47,872 bases of DNA from positions 1 through 47,872 of the forward strand of contig CASELF010000083.1 of assembly GCA_949288725.1 (NCBI GenBank), read 5' to 3'. The stretch is from an uncultured bacterium (GTDB lineage: Bacteria; Cyanobacteriota; Vampirovibrionia; Gastranaerophilales; Gastranaerophilaceae). The position numbers and the translations under genes are program-made. A model generated the notes under the pieces. That model searched no databases. It worked only from the letters and a program-made list of their open reading frames with translations, and was not told the origin of the DNA. Below, piece after piece: positions 17,606 to 25,566 of the stretch (the first letter of the stretch is position 1; each line of letters opens with the position of its first letter).

Positions 17606-18484
17606 TATAACCAATTTATCTGAAAATAGTTTTGCAAATCCGCCTATAGGTATTGTTGCTTTGACTTGGGTATGGCTAATAGGATAATCTTTAACAATTG
17701 GAATATTTAATTCTTTTTTCAAGTCATTAAATATTTTTGGTAAATCACAAAGGTTATCACATCCCGTAAAATCTCCGCAAACTATGGCGTTTAAATTGTT
17801 TCTGAATTTTTCGATATTAAGTAATTGTGTAAAATACCTGTCAATTTTATATGTCGGTTCATTGATATCTTCTGTAAAGAATATGAATTTCTCATCAGGA
17901 ATAAAATCAATTCCACAAAGGCTTGATATAGTGGAGAGGTTTCCTCCAAATAGTATTCCTTCAACTGCGGAAAATGTTTCTTCATTCGGTTTTTTAGCAA
18001 GAAGTGTTACTGAATTATTTGTTAAAGTTTCAAAAAAACTTCTTTCAGTGTATGGATTTATGTTATTTGCAAAGTCACTTTGTGCCATTGGACCCGAAAA
18101 AGTTACAAGTCCGCAATTTTTATAAAACATACTGCTTAATATTGTAATATCTGAGTAACCGCAGAAAATTTTAGGATTACTTTTTATTATAGAATAATCT
18201 ATTTTATTAACCAATCTCAAAGCGCCATATCCGCCTCTGGCACAAATTATGGCATCAATATTTTTGTCAAGAAAAGCCTTGTGCAAATCTTCCAATCTTT
18301 CTGTGTCATCTCCTGCAAGCCCGTTATTTGATTTTGTTATGTTTGAACCTAGTACTATATTAAACCCTTTTTGCTCAAAATATTTTTTAGCATTAAGTAT
18401 TTTTTCAAAATCAACTTCTCCTGAAGTTGCAATGATACTTATGGTATCACCTTTAGTTAATTTTTTAGGTTTAATTAAGTTCAT
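17582..18484 (-). CDS. LD-carboxypeptidase (peptidase family S66)
   Basis: 300 aa, matching the family that removes the terminal D-Ala from murein tetrapeptides during cell-wall recycling (LdcA), or detoxifies microcin-type peptides (MccF). Seen: KGDTISIIATSG at the N-terminus, ARGGYGALR near 83-91, the nucleophile elbow GYSDIT near 113-118 (catalytic Ser), FTEDINEPTYKIDR (catalytic Glu) and ISHTQVKATIPIG (catalytic His). There is no signal peptide, so it acts in the cytoplasm. With murQ at 35549 it suggests active murein recycling. AAAGGA lies 6 bases before the ATG. Confidence 0.93.
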   Translation of the reverse strand: MNLIKPKKLTKGDTISIIATSGEVDFEKILNAKKYFEQKGFNIVLGSNITKSNNGLAGDDTERLEDLHKAFLDKNIDAIICARGGYGALRLVNKIDYSIIKSNPKIFCGYSDITILSSMFYKNCGLVTFSGPMAQSDFANNINPYTERSFFETLTNNSVTLLAKKPNEETFSAVEGILFGGNLSTISSLCGIDFIPDEKFIFFTEDINEPTYKIDRYFTQLLNIEKFRNNLNAIVCGDFTGCDNLCDLPKIFNDLKKELNIPIVKDYPISHTQVKATIPIGGFAKLFSDKLVISDYIFEN

Positions 18485-18509
18485 AAACGGTCCTTTTTAA
18501 GTTATTATC

Positions 18510-18518
18510 TGATATAAT
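18510..18518 (+). promoter_or_regulatory. Extended -10 promoter of dnaX
   Basis: TGA-TATAAT ends nine bases before the dnaX ATG, with no -35 match and no ribosome-binding site. The predicted leader is 2-3 bases. Confidence 0.6.
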
Positions 18519-18527
18519 CATTTTATC

Positions 18528-20480
18528 ATGGATAAGAATTACATACCTTTATATAGAAAATACAGACCACAGACAATAGATCAAATTGTGGGGCAGGAGC
18601 ATATTAAAAAAGCACTGACTAATGCAATCCAAATGGATAGAATATCTCATGCTTATTTGTTTACAGGGCCGAGAGGAACAGGAAAAACTTCTACTGCAAG
18701 AATTTTTGCAAAATCTCTTAACTGTGTAAATGGACCTACTATTACACCTTGTAATGAATGTGAAAATTGTAAGAATATTACAAACTCAATTCCTATTGAT
18801 GTAATAGAAATCGATGCTGCAAGCAATCGTTCTGTTAATGATGCTGATGAAATTATACAAAAAGTTGCGCTTCAGCCTGTTCAAAGTCGTTATAAAATCT
18901 ATATAATCGATGAAGTTCACATGCTGACAAATCAGGCATTTAATGCTCTTTTAAAAACACTTGAAGAACCGCCTAAAAATGTTATTTTTATTCTGGCTAC
19001 AACCGAAGTGCACAAAGTTCTTGATACTATAAAAAGCAGATGCCAAAGATTTGATTTTAAACGAATTACTACCGGTGATATCGTTAAGCATTTGAGATAT
19101 ATTGCTGATAATGAAAAAATTAATATAACTGACGATGCTCTTTTATATATTGCTCAAAATTCAGCAGGCGGAATGAGAGATAGTATTGCTCTTTTAGATC
19201 AGTTGAGTGTATTAAATTCTTCTGATCGTGCAATTTCTGTTGATGATATTAATAGTTTGTTGGGTAGATTATCTTTTGTTTCATTAACTTCATTATTTAG
19301 TGCTATTACTTCTTCCAATCAAAACGAGGCTCTTAAAATCTTGAATGATATTTATAACCAAGGAAATGAGCCATCTCAAATTTTATCAAACTTGTTAGAA
19401 TATTTTAGAAATGCTCTAATCTTAAAAACTGTCGGTGATAATGTAAGTAATATGGTTGTTCAGTTGAATGAAGAACAGATGAAACAGTTGTCTGAAATTT
19501 TACCTAAAATTGAAACACATCAACTTATTTCTTTGATAGATAAATGCGCAAATTATATAAAGGAATTGAAATTAACTGCAAATCCGAAATTATGGTTGGA
19601 TGTTGCTGTTTTAGATATGGCAAATTTAGTTGAAAATACTAAACTTGATGATTTGCAAAAGAGAATTTCTCAACTTGAATCAGGCGATGTTGTAAAAATG
19701 GTAAATACATCTCCATACAATACGCCACCATCACCTGTTAAAAAGCAAGATATTATGCAAGCCTCAAAACAGGAGGCTAAGCCAAAACAATCTCAAACAG
19801 TTTCTCAAAGTGTAAAACCTCAAAATAATAGCAAACAAACTTATTCAGCTGATGAGGTTTTGACAGATTCTGTTCCGATATCAAAGTCTGTATCAGCAGA
19901 TAATTTGAAGTTGTTGTGGGCAAAATTATTGGAAAATATTTCAAGTTTCCCGTCAAGAACAATTTTAAAGCAGCAGGCTATTCCTGTTAAAATTACTGAA
20001 GATGAAGTTATAATTTCAATTAAAAATCAAAGTTGGCTGAAACAATTTGGTCCGGAAGGAGCAAAGCATTCATTTATTGTTCAGGCTGCTGCCGCTGTTT
20101 TTGGTAAAAATGTTGAAAAAATTGTTGTTCGTATGCCAGAATCTGGTGATAATGAAATAAGAAAAGAACAAAGTTCTGCATCACCTTCTGTGACTGTTCA
20201 GGGACAATCGGATAATTCTCAAATTCAAAATAAGGAGCCTGCTGCGTCTGTTGAAACAGCAAAAGAAAAAGTTAAAGATTCTGCTAATATATCTGATATT
20301 GAGGCTTCTGAGCCTGAGGAAATTCAAAAAGCACCACTAAAGCCTGATAATAATGCTGATAATAAGATTGTAAAAGAAACAGTTCATAAAGTTAAAAACT
20401 TAAACAGTTCAGCAGATTCTTTTCATTCTGATGAAGTTAATATGGTTATGGATCTTTTTGACGGTAAAATTATTGAATAG
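18528..20480 (+). CDS. dnaX: DNA polymerase III subunit gamma/tau
   Basis: 650-aa clamp-loader ATPase that puts the sliding clamp on DNA and links replicase parts. Residues 1-240 hold the AAA+ core: YRKYRPQTIDQIVGQEH, Walker A GPRGTGKTS near 45-53, a four-Cys zinc site (CVNG...CNECENC), DEVHMLTNQAFNALLKTLEEPP, and the sensor region KSRCQRF. Domain III follows to about 365. The tail is Gln/Lys/Ser-rich and contains a compact domain (LWAKLLENI...VVRMPE, near 465-545), as in long tau forms. No convincing frameshift site for a short gamma form was found. The start codon lacks a ribosome-binding site and has a -10 box nine bases upstream. Confidence 0.96.
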   Translation: MDKNYIPLYRKYRPQTIDQIVGQEHIKKALTNAIQMDRISHAYLFTGPRGTGKTSTARIFAKSLNCVNGPTITPCNECENCKNITNSIPIDVIEIDAASNRSVNDADEIIQKVALQPVQSRYKIYIIDEVHMLTNQAFNALLKTLEEPPKNVIFILATTEVHKVLDTIKSRCQRFDFKRITTGDIVKHLRYIADNEKINITDDALLYIAQNSAGGMRDSIALLDQLSVLNSSDRAISVDDINSLLGRLSFVSLTSLFSAITSSNQNEALKILNDIYNQGNEPSQILSNLLEYFRNALILKTVGDNVSNMVVQLNEEQMKQLSEILPKIETHQLISLIDKCANYIKELKLTANPKLWLDVAVLDMANLVENTKLDDLQKRISQLESGDVVKMVNTSPYNTPPSPVKKQDIMQASKQEAKPKQSQTVSQSVKPQNNSKQTYSADEVLTDSVPISKSVSADNLKLLWAKLLENISSFPSRTILKQQAIPVKITEDEVIISIKNQSWLKQFGPEGAKHSFIVQAAAAVFGKNVEKIVVRMPESGDNEIRKEQSSASPSVTVQGQSDNSQIQNKEPAASVETAKEKVKDSANISDIEASEPEEIQKAPLKPDNNADNKIVKETVHKVKNLNSSADSFHSDEVNMVMDLFDGKIIE

Positions 20481-20512
20481 TGGTTGCTATATTATAATAT
20501 ATAAATGAATAT

Positions 20513-20908
20513 TTATTTTTTGTTGTATTCACTATATTCTTTTGCAACTTCGCGCCATTCATCTTCCAATACGCTATATGCGTGGCTCCAGAATTTTTCT
20601 ATTGCATATGTTTCACGTTCTTCTTTATGAAGGATATGAACAACTACATCACCGTAGTCAAGAAGGTTCCAACGATTTTTTGCATCATTTTCTTGTCTGT
20701 GCGGTAAGCGTGAAAACTCAGTTTTTACTTTATCTTTTACTGTTTCCATTAAGGCTTTTACTTGCGGGGTTGAATCGCCTGTTGCTATTACAAAGTAATC
20801 TGCCAGTGATGAGACATTGCTAATATTTAAAATAGTTATGTCTTTTGCTAATTTGTCATCTAAAAATTGCGCAATTACGCATGCTAACTTGTGTGAATCT
20901 ATTTCCAT
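20513..20908 (-). CDS. rsfS: Ribosomal silencing factor RsfS
   Basis: 131 aa. RsfS binds L14 on the 50S subunit and blocks subunit joining in stationary phase or starvation. Family features are KAKDITILNIS-type strand (here LAKDITILNISNVSSLADYFVIATG), STPQVKALMETV and the core WNLLDYGDVVVHILHKEERETYAIEKFW. The C-terminal EWREVAKEYSEYNKK is a common tail. It follows rpiB by 10 bases and has AAAGG five bases before the ATG. Its 3' end faces dnaX across a 32-base AT-rich gap. Confidence 0.95.
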   Translation of the reverse strand: MEIDSHKLACVIAQFLDDKLAKDITILNISNVSSLADYFVIATGDSTPQVKALMETVKDKVKTEFSRLPHRQENDAKNRWNLLDYGDVVVHILHKEERETYAIEKFWSHAYSVLEDEWREVAKEYSEYNKK

Positions 20909-20918
20909 AAAAACCTTT

Positions 20919-21353
20919 CTATTCTATTAAATCTATTCTGTGCTGGTGTCTGCCACCGCTAAATTCTGTATTAAGCCATGTTTCAACTATTTCAAGAGCC
21001 ATTGTCTCTCCAATAAGGCGTTCTCCCATACATAAGATGTTGGAATTGTTATGCTCTCTTGAAAGTCTTGCAGATGTCGTTTCAGAGCAGAGGGCTGCTC
21101 TAATTCCTTTGGTTTTGTTTGCAGCAATGGACATTCCTATTCCTGAGCCGCAAATTAGTATTCCTTTATCTGTTTCTTTATTTGCAACAAGTTTTGCAAC
21201 CTTATGGGCATACAGTGGATAATCACAAGATTCTTTGGTGTATGTACCAACATCTATTGTTTCATATCCCTTTTCTTGTAAGTATTTTATTATTGCATTT
21301 TTATATTCCAAACCTCCGTGGTCTGAGCCTATGGCTATTTTCTTTGCTTGCAT
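20919..21353 (-). CDS. rpiB: Ribose-5-phosphate isomerase B
   Basis: 144 aa. It interconverts ribose 5-phosphate and ribulose 5-phosphate in the pentose-phosphate pathway. Seen: GSDHGGLEYK near 8-17, DYPLYAHKVA, and CGSGIGMSIAANKTKGIRAALC near 69-90 with the catalytic Cys, then REHNNSNILCMGERLIG. AGAGGGA precedes the ATG. It leads a two-gene unit with rsfS. The promoter carries an inverted repeat over its -35 box. Confidence 0.96.
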   Translation of the reverse strand: MQAKKIAIGSDHGGLEYKNAIIKYLQEKGYETIDVGTYTKESCDYPLYAHKVAKLVANKETDKGILICGSGIGMSIAANKTKGIRAALCSETTSARLSREHNNSNILCMGERLIGETMALEIVETWLNTEFSGGRHQHRIDLIE

Positions 21354-21381
21354 AATATCCCTCTATTTATTTTCTATTATT

Positions 21382-21423
21382 ATGATACAATCTAAATTTG
21401 TAAATGTAAATTATTTTACATTT
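21382..21423 (-). promoter_or_regulatory. rpiB-rsfS promoter with inverted repeat over -35
   Basis: On the minus strand TTTACA (21410-21405), 17 bases, then TATCAT (21387-21382). The -35 lies inside the perfect inverted repeat AAATGTAAA-TTAT-TTTACATTT (21402-21423), a possible operator. Confidence 0.6.
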
Positions 21424-21440
21424 TGTTTTGTTGCATAAAT

Positions 21441-21463
21441 AAAAAGAGGCATTTTGCCTCTTT
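21441..21463 (-). terminator. Terminator of the flagellar operon
   Basis: AAAGAGGCA and TGCCTCTTT arms around a 3-base loop. On the minus strand a T-rich run follows. It lies about 40 bases beyond the stop of the hook/rod gene. Confidence 0.85.
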
Positions 21464-21501
21464 AGTAATGGAGTTTAACATTTTCACATACGTCTTAATT
21501 A

Positions 21502-22341
21502 TTAAGAACTGCTTACCATTTGCATTGCTTGTTGTAATAATTCTTTATTTGATGAAATCAATTTGTTTACAACTTCCATTTGCAATTTTGCCATTTTATA
21601 ATATGAAATGTTACCTTTAAAATCAGCATTTGAAAGTTCCAGTAATCCTGAACGGATTTCGCCGTTTCCTAAAACTGGTTTTCCTGATTCTTCGGTTTCT
21701 AAAAACCAACCGTCTTTATATTCATATAATCCTGCGGCATTGTGGAAGTTTCTTGTGGTAATTCTGTATAGTGGAACAACTTTTTTCCCGTTTTCTGCTT
21801 TACCAACAATAGTTCCATCATTTTTTATTTCGTATTCTTCGTATTTGCCCAGATATTTACCATTGTTAGGATCTATCCACATTTTTATATTTGTTGTTGG
21901 AATATCTAAAGCGCCGCCTTTTAGTGCTGTTTCTTGGTATAAATCAGAACTTATGGCTTTTGTGCCTTGCATAATTTCGCCTTTATCGTTCAGGATATAG
22001 CCTTGAACAGTATTACCGTTGCTTGCTCTATATACACCTTCTCCATCAAATGTAAATTCACCGAGCCTTGTGTAAACACTTTTTCCGTCAGGTGCCTTGG
22101 TTAAGAAAAATCCTTTTCCTTCTAAAAATACGTTATCCTCGGATGTACCGGGAGTTGATTTTCCTTGGCTCATCTTTTTGGCATAATCATCATTTATTGC
22201 TCCGCCGAGAAATGTCTTAAAACTAACTTGTTTTTCTTTAAATCCCGGGGTATAGACATTTGTCATGTTATCTGCTATTACATCCATCCAGTTTACGGTT
22301 GCATATTGCGTGTTAATAGCGGTTATAAAAGCATCATTCAT
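21502..22341 (-). CDS. Flagellar hook/basal-body rod protein (FlgE/FlgF/FlgG family)
   Basis: 279 aa. The N-terminus (AINTQYATVNWMDVIADNMTNVYTPGFKEK) is the conserved rod/hook helix and NxxTxGFK motif. The middle YTRLGEFTFDGEGVYRASNGNTVQGYI (about 90-117) is the shared FlgE/F/G beta element. The C-terminus (LLELSNADFKGNISYYKMAKLQMEVVNKLISS) is the terminal helix. These proteins polymerise outside the cell after export by the flagellar type III system. Its length is near FlgF/FlgG, but its place after fliK is where the hook gene flgE usually sits, so the exact member is uncertain. AGGAG stands 12 bases before the ATG. Confidence 0.88.
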   Translation of the reverse strand: MNDAFITAINTQYATVNWMDVIADNMTNVYTPGFKEKQVSFKTFLGGAINDDYAKKMSQGKSTPGTSEDNVFLEGKGFFLTKAPDGKSVYTRLGEFTFDGEGVYRASNGNTVQGYILNDKGEIMQGTKAISSDLYQETALKGGALDIPTTNIKMWIDPNNGKYLGKYEEYEIKNDGTIVGKAENGKKVVPLYRITTRNFHNAAGLYEYKDGWFLETEESGKPVLGNGEIRSGLLELSNADFKGNISYYKMAKLQMEVVNKLISSNKELLQQAMQMVSSS

Positions 22342-22362
22342 AAGTGTTTACATCTCCTCTTA

Positions 22363-23688
22363 TTATTGCTGCTGTTGTCTGCTTCTTTGTTGTTCTTTTT
22401 GTTGTCTGCTGCCTCTGTTTGAGTAACTCAAATCTGAATATGGCAAATCATTTTCATTGAAGGTATTTTTTAATGTTTCAATATTATTTCTTATATACTG
22501 TTCAACGGCTTTGTCGTGCGGAATAAAGTTTGCTGCAATTGTTCCTTCTTTGTTTACACGTAAAACAACTGATACATTTTGGTCAAAATCTATTCTTAGC
22601 GGTTTATTATTTTCTCTGGATTCTGTTAGTGCATCAAGTAGTGCTTGTGAAACTTTGACATTTTTTTCAACTTCTTTTACATCGGCGCCTTTTTGAGTCA
22701 TTTCTGTTGCTTGCGCTGTTATGTTTTGAACTGTTATATTATCATCTGCATTTTGTGTCAAATTAATAAAGAAATCTGCATCTGACTGTGTCATTGAGAT
22801 TTTGTTTGAAGAATTCAAACTCATTGTTCCTACACTTTGAGTTGCTGCAATTCCTGCTGCTGCACCTGTTTTTATTGCTGATGTATTTATCATTTGTTGA
22901 ATATCATTGGATAATTCTGTATTATTTACATCAAAATTTGACAATGTATTATTAAAAATTATGTTACCGCTCAGAAGTTCATTTTCTTCTGTTTTGTGCG
23001 GGTCAACGTTGTAATTGTTTTCAACAGGCACTTGTTGTTGTACCATTGCTAAATTTTGTAAATCTTCAAGTGTGTTGTCGCTGTCTTTGTCATCTTTTTT
23101 GTTAGGGTTTTTCACTTTTTGAGCAAAAATATCCTGAGTTTTGTTTTTATTTGCAATGTTTTGCAGGTTCAACTCTTGTTCTGCCAACATATTTTGTTGT
23201 TGTAAAAGTTGTTGGTTTTCCAATGTTTCTGTTTGTTGTTGTTTTTTGTCAAAGGCTAGGATGTTATTTCTGTCTAGAAGTTGCTGATTTTTTATCATTT
23301 CAAGATTTTTTAATTCAGCTTCTTTTGAAAGATTAACATTATCTTTTATATTAGTATTGTTATCAACTTGGTCTTTTTTGTCAGTTACAACTTTTTTATC
23401 TTCTGCAATTTCAGGTTTATTTTCGTTTTTATCAACTTTGTTTTCTGCTGTAGGTTCTTTTGTTTCTGTAACTTTTTCTTCTTTTACTTCAGTCTTTTCT
23501 GTTGTTTTTGTTTCTTTATTTGATACTTCTTCTTTTGCTGTATCTTTTTCAGGTTCTGTTACTTTTTGCATTTCATCTTTAAATGATGTTTCAGATGTTT
23601 TTTTAGAACTTTCTGAACTTGATGATTTAGAAACTTGTGATGTTGATGATGAACTGTTTACAGATGTTAATGTTGTATTTATACTCAT
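22363..23688 (-). CDS. fliK: Flagellar hook-length control protein FliK
   Basis: 441 aa. FliK is exported through the flagellar system, measures the hook and triggers the switch to late substrates. The N-terminal two thirds are low complexity, rich in Ser, Thr, Lys, Glu, Asn and Gln, as in all FliK proteins. The folded C-terminal domain is at about 345-420 (LRIDFDQNVSVVLRVNKEGTIAANFIPH...IRNNIETLKNTFNENDLPYSDLSY). The last 17 residues are mostly Arg and Gln, an unusual basic tail. It follows fliJ by 13 bases and precedes the hook/rod gene by 21. Confidence 0.85.
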   Translation of the reverse strand: MSINTTLTSVNSSSSTSQVSKSSSSESSKKTSETSFKDEMQKVTEPEKDTAKEEVSNKETKTTEKTEVKEEKVTETKEPTAENKVDKNENKPEIAEDKKVVTDKKDQVDNNTNIKDNVNLSKEAELKNLEMIKNQQLLDRNNILAFDKKQQQTETLENQQLLQQQNMLAEQELNLQNIANKNKTQDIFAQKVKNPNKKDDKDSDNTLEDLQNLAMVQQQVPVENNYNVDPHKTEENELLSGNIIFNNTLSNFDVNNTELSNDIQQMINTSAIKTGAAAGIAATQSVGTMSLNSSNKISMTQSDADFFINLTQNADDNITVQNITAQATEMTQKGADVKEVEKNVKVSQALLDALTESRENNKPLRIDFDQNVSVVLRVNKEGTIAANFIPHDKAVEQYIRNNIETLKNTFNENDLPYSDLSYSNRGSRQQKEQQRSRQQQQ

Positions 23689-23701
23689 TTTTATATACCT
23701 T

Positions 23702-24169
23702 CTACTTTTGATTGTCCTCTAACTCTTCTTCTATAGCCTTGTCTTGAGTTTTTTTAAAGAATCTTGTGACACCTAATTCTGAGAATTGTTTTAATTCTGC
23801 TGCTTTTTCTTCTGCCAAATAGATTTCTTTATTCTTTTCTTTGTGTTTTTCAAGAACCTTTACGGCTTGTTCACATTTTACGAGTTTTTGAACTTCCTCG
23901 TCGAGTTTTTTCTGTAACTCCTGTCTTTTTTGTTCCAGTTGTTCGGCTTTTTCCCACAGATGTTGTAAAAAATTGTCGTATGTTTCATACATCATAGGGT
24001 CTGCAGCCCGCATTCCTTGTTTTGTGTCCAGAATGTCTTGGTTATTTTTTTTGATTTCGTTTTCGGCTTGAGTTACTGCCTGTTGCGCTTTTTGAACTCT
24101 TGAACGTTGTTCTTCTCTTTGGTTTATTCTAAAGTCCAAAACTTTTTGTAATCTGTACCGAAATGGCAT
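23702..24169 (-). CDS. fliJ: Flagellar export chaperone FliJ
   Basis: 155 aa, almost wholly coiled coil. It starts with the family signature FRYRLQKVLDFRINQREEQ, followed by heptads of Gln, Glu and Lys to the end. FliJ links the FliI ATPase to the export gate FlhA, like the gamma subunit of ATP synthase. fliI is not upstream: the gene opens the operon fliJ-fliK-hook/rod and is separated from the S1 gene by a terminator. The ribosome-binding site (GAAAGAG) is weak. No clear sigma-28 promoter is visible upstream. Confidence 0.85.
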   Translation of the reverse strand: MPFRYRLQKVLDFRINQREEQRSRVQKAQQAVTQAENEIKKNNQDILDTKQGMRAADPMMYETYDNFLQHLWEKAEQLEQKRQELQKKLDEEVQKLVKCEQAVKVLEKHKEKNKEIYLAEEKAAELKQFSELGVTRFFKKTQDKAIEEELEDNQK

Positions 24170-24270
24170 GTTTATCTACTCTTTCTCTATTTTATTATGT
24201 GTTATTTCTCTCGAGTATTAAACATCTAAACGTATGATATTCTTATAATGATTATTTTTCATAAGTCAAC

Positions 24271-24302
24271 AAAAACGGGAATATTAATATCCCCGTTTTT
24301 TA
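24271..24302 (-). terminator. Terminator of the rpsA-like gene
   Basis: An AAAAACGGG / CCCGTTTTT stem with an AT-rich top and T-rich flanks on both strands, 25 bases beyond the stop codon. Confidence 0.8.
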
Positions 24303-24328
24303 AAATAAATAACTTTTTGTATAAATTA

Positions 24329-25405
24329 TTATTCTTGTTCGTTTTTCTCTGCGACTTCGTGTATTGATAATGAAATTCGTTTGTCTGCAGGGTTGAATTT
24401 GACAATGTATGTATCAATTGGATCTCCAACCTTAACGATAGAATCCGTTTCATTTTGGTAAGCAACAACTTCACTATGAGGAAGTAATGCTTCAACACCA
24501 GGAAATACCTCGATAAAAGCACCGAAATTTTTCAATCTGGTGATTGTTCCGCTAACTTTATCACCTTCTTTAATCTTTTCGGCAGCCTCAATCCAAGGGT
24601 CAGGCTCAAGATTTTTAAGACTTAAAGAAACTCTTTGTTTATCATAGTCTACCGCAATAACTTCAACATCAATAGTATCTCCAACGTGTAAAATATCTGT
24701 TGGGTGATCTATCCAACGCCAAGATAATTGTGACAACGGAAGAAGTCCATCAAGACCTCCGATATCAATAAAAGCACCAAAATCGGTAATTCTTACAACT
24801 TCACCTTTTACAACTTGTCCAGGTTCAATTTGAGAGAATATATTTTTTCTTGCTTCTTCTACTGTGTCTTCATAAACTTTTTTGTTTGATAATATAAAGT
24901 TATTTTGCTGAACATCAAGTGTTAGTATTTTTAATTCAAGTTTAGAACCAACTTCTAAATCAGATTCTTTAACTCTTAATTGAGATGTTGGAACAAACCC
25001 TCTAATACCTGAAACTTCAACAAGAACTCCGCCTTTTACGACATTTACTATTGTTCCTAAAATTGTTTCATCATTTGCTTTGATTTTTTCAAGTTCTTTC
25101 CAAGCATATGCAAAATCAACTTTCTTCTTAGATAACAAAAATTTGCCATCTTCATCTTCTTCTTTTATTATAAGAAATTCGCCTTCTTGTCCTTTTTTAA
25201 AGACATCTTCAACATTCTGTCCTTTATCAACCGCCTCATAAGTCGGAATGACAGCCATAGCTTTTGCACCGATATCAACAAGAACACCTTGTGCGTCAAA
25301 GCCGCATACGATGCCTTTTACAAGATCGCCTTTTTGAAATTTATAATCATATTTTTCTAGTAATGCTTCAAAATCTAATTCAGGCGCTTCCTTTTTTGTT
25401 ACCAT
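24329..25405 (-). CDS. rpsA: Ribosomal protein S1-type protein with four S1 domains
   Basis: 358 aa with four OB-fold S1 repeats, near residues 27-100, 112-180, 195-265 and 280-350; the third (VVKGEVVRITDFGAFIDIGGLDGLLPLSQLS) is the most typical. The N-terminal FEALLEKYDYKFQKGDLVKG...VDIGAKAMAVIP closely recalls cyanobacterial S1, which has three repeats. S1 proteins hold mRNA on the 30S subunit. I start at the ATG at 25405, which has GGAG six bases upstream. The ATG at 25438 lies about 8 bases after the expected transcription start and has no ribosome-binding site. S1-mediated loading may matter here, because several genes have no ribosome-binding site. Confidence 0.92.
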   Translation of the reverse strand: MVTKKEAPELDFEALLEKYDYKFQKGDLVKGIVCGFDAQGVLVDIGAKAMAVIPTYEAVDKGQNVEDVFKKGQEGEFLIIKEEDEDGKFLLSKKKVDFAYAWKELEKIKANDETILGTIVNVVKGGVLVEVSGIRGFVPTSQLRVKESDLEVGSKLELKILTLDVQQNNFILSNKKVYEDTVEEARKNIFSQIEPGQVVKGEVVRITDFGAFIDIGGLDGLLPLSQLSWRWIDHPTDILHVGDTIDVEVIAVDYDKQRVSLSLKNLEPDPWIEAAEKIKEGDKVSGTITRLKNFGAFIEVFPGVEALLPHSEVVAYQNETDSIVKVGDPIDTYIVKFNPADKRISLSIHEVAEKNEQE

Positions 25406-25452
25406 TTCTAACTCCATTGTCATAACAGACACTACCATATATTACGATATAT

Positions 25453-25481
25453 ATAGTAGCAAATATTTTGCAATATGTAAA
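25453..25481 (-). promoter_or_regulatory. Promoter of the rpsA-like gene
   Basis: On the minus strand TTTACA (25481-25476), 17 bases, TACTAT (25458-25453), with TG one base before the -10. Confidence 0.7.
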
Positions 25482-25515
25482 GGTTTGTAAAATTTCCTTA
25501 ATATTTTTTTTATAG

Positions 25516-25550
25516 AAAGGGCCGATATACCGAAGGTATATCGGCCCTTT
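25516..25550 (-). terminator. Strong hairpin after valS
   Basis: A perfect 16-bp stem (AAAGGGCCGATATACC and its complement) with a 3-base loop, 17 bases after the valS stop. The T tract on the minus strand is short, so it may be a partial terminator or an mRNA 3'-end stabiliser. Confidence 0.7.
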
Positions 25551-25566
25551 TCTCGTATATTTATTA

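Noticed and set aside
18604-18612. A6G run in dnaX as a programmed frameshift site for a short gamma subunit
   Set aside because: It lies in the first 30 codons and in a reading phase that does not match the X-XXY-YYZ pattern.
25519-25530. GCCGATAT as a second sigma-28 -10 element
   Set aside because: It is one arm of a perfect hairpin after valS, has no TAAA 15 bases upstream, and no plus-strand gene follows.
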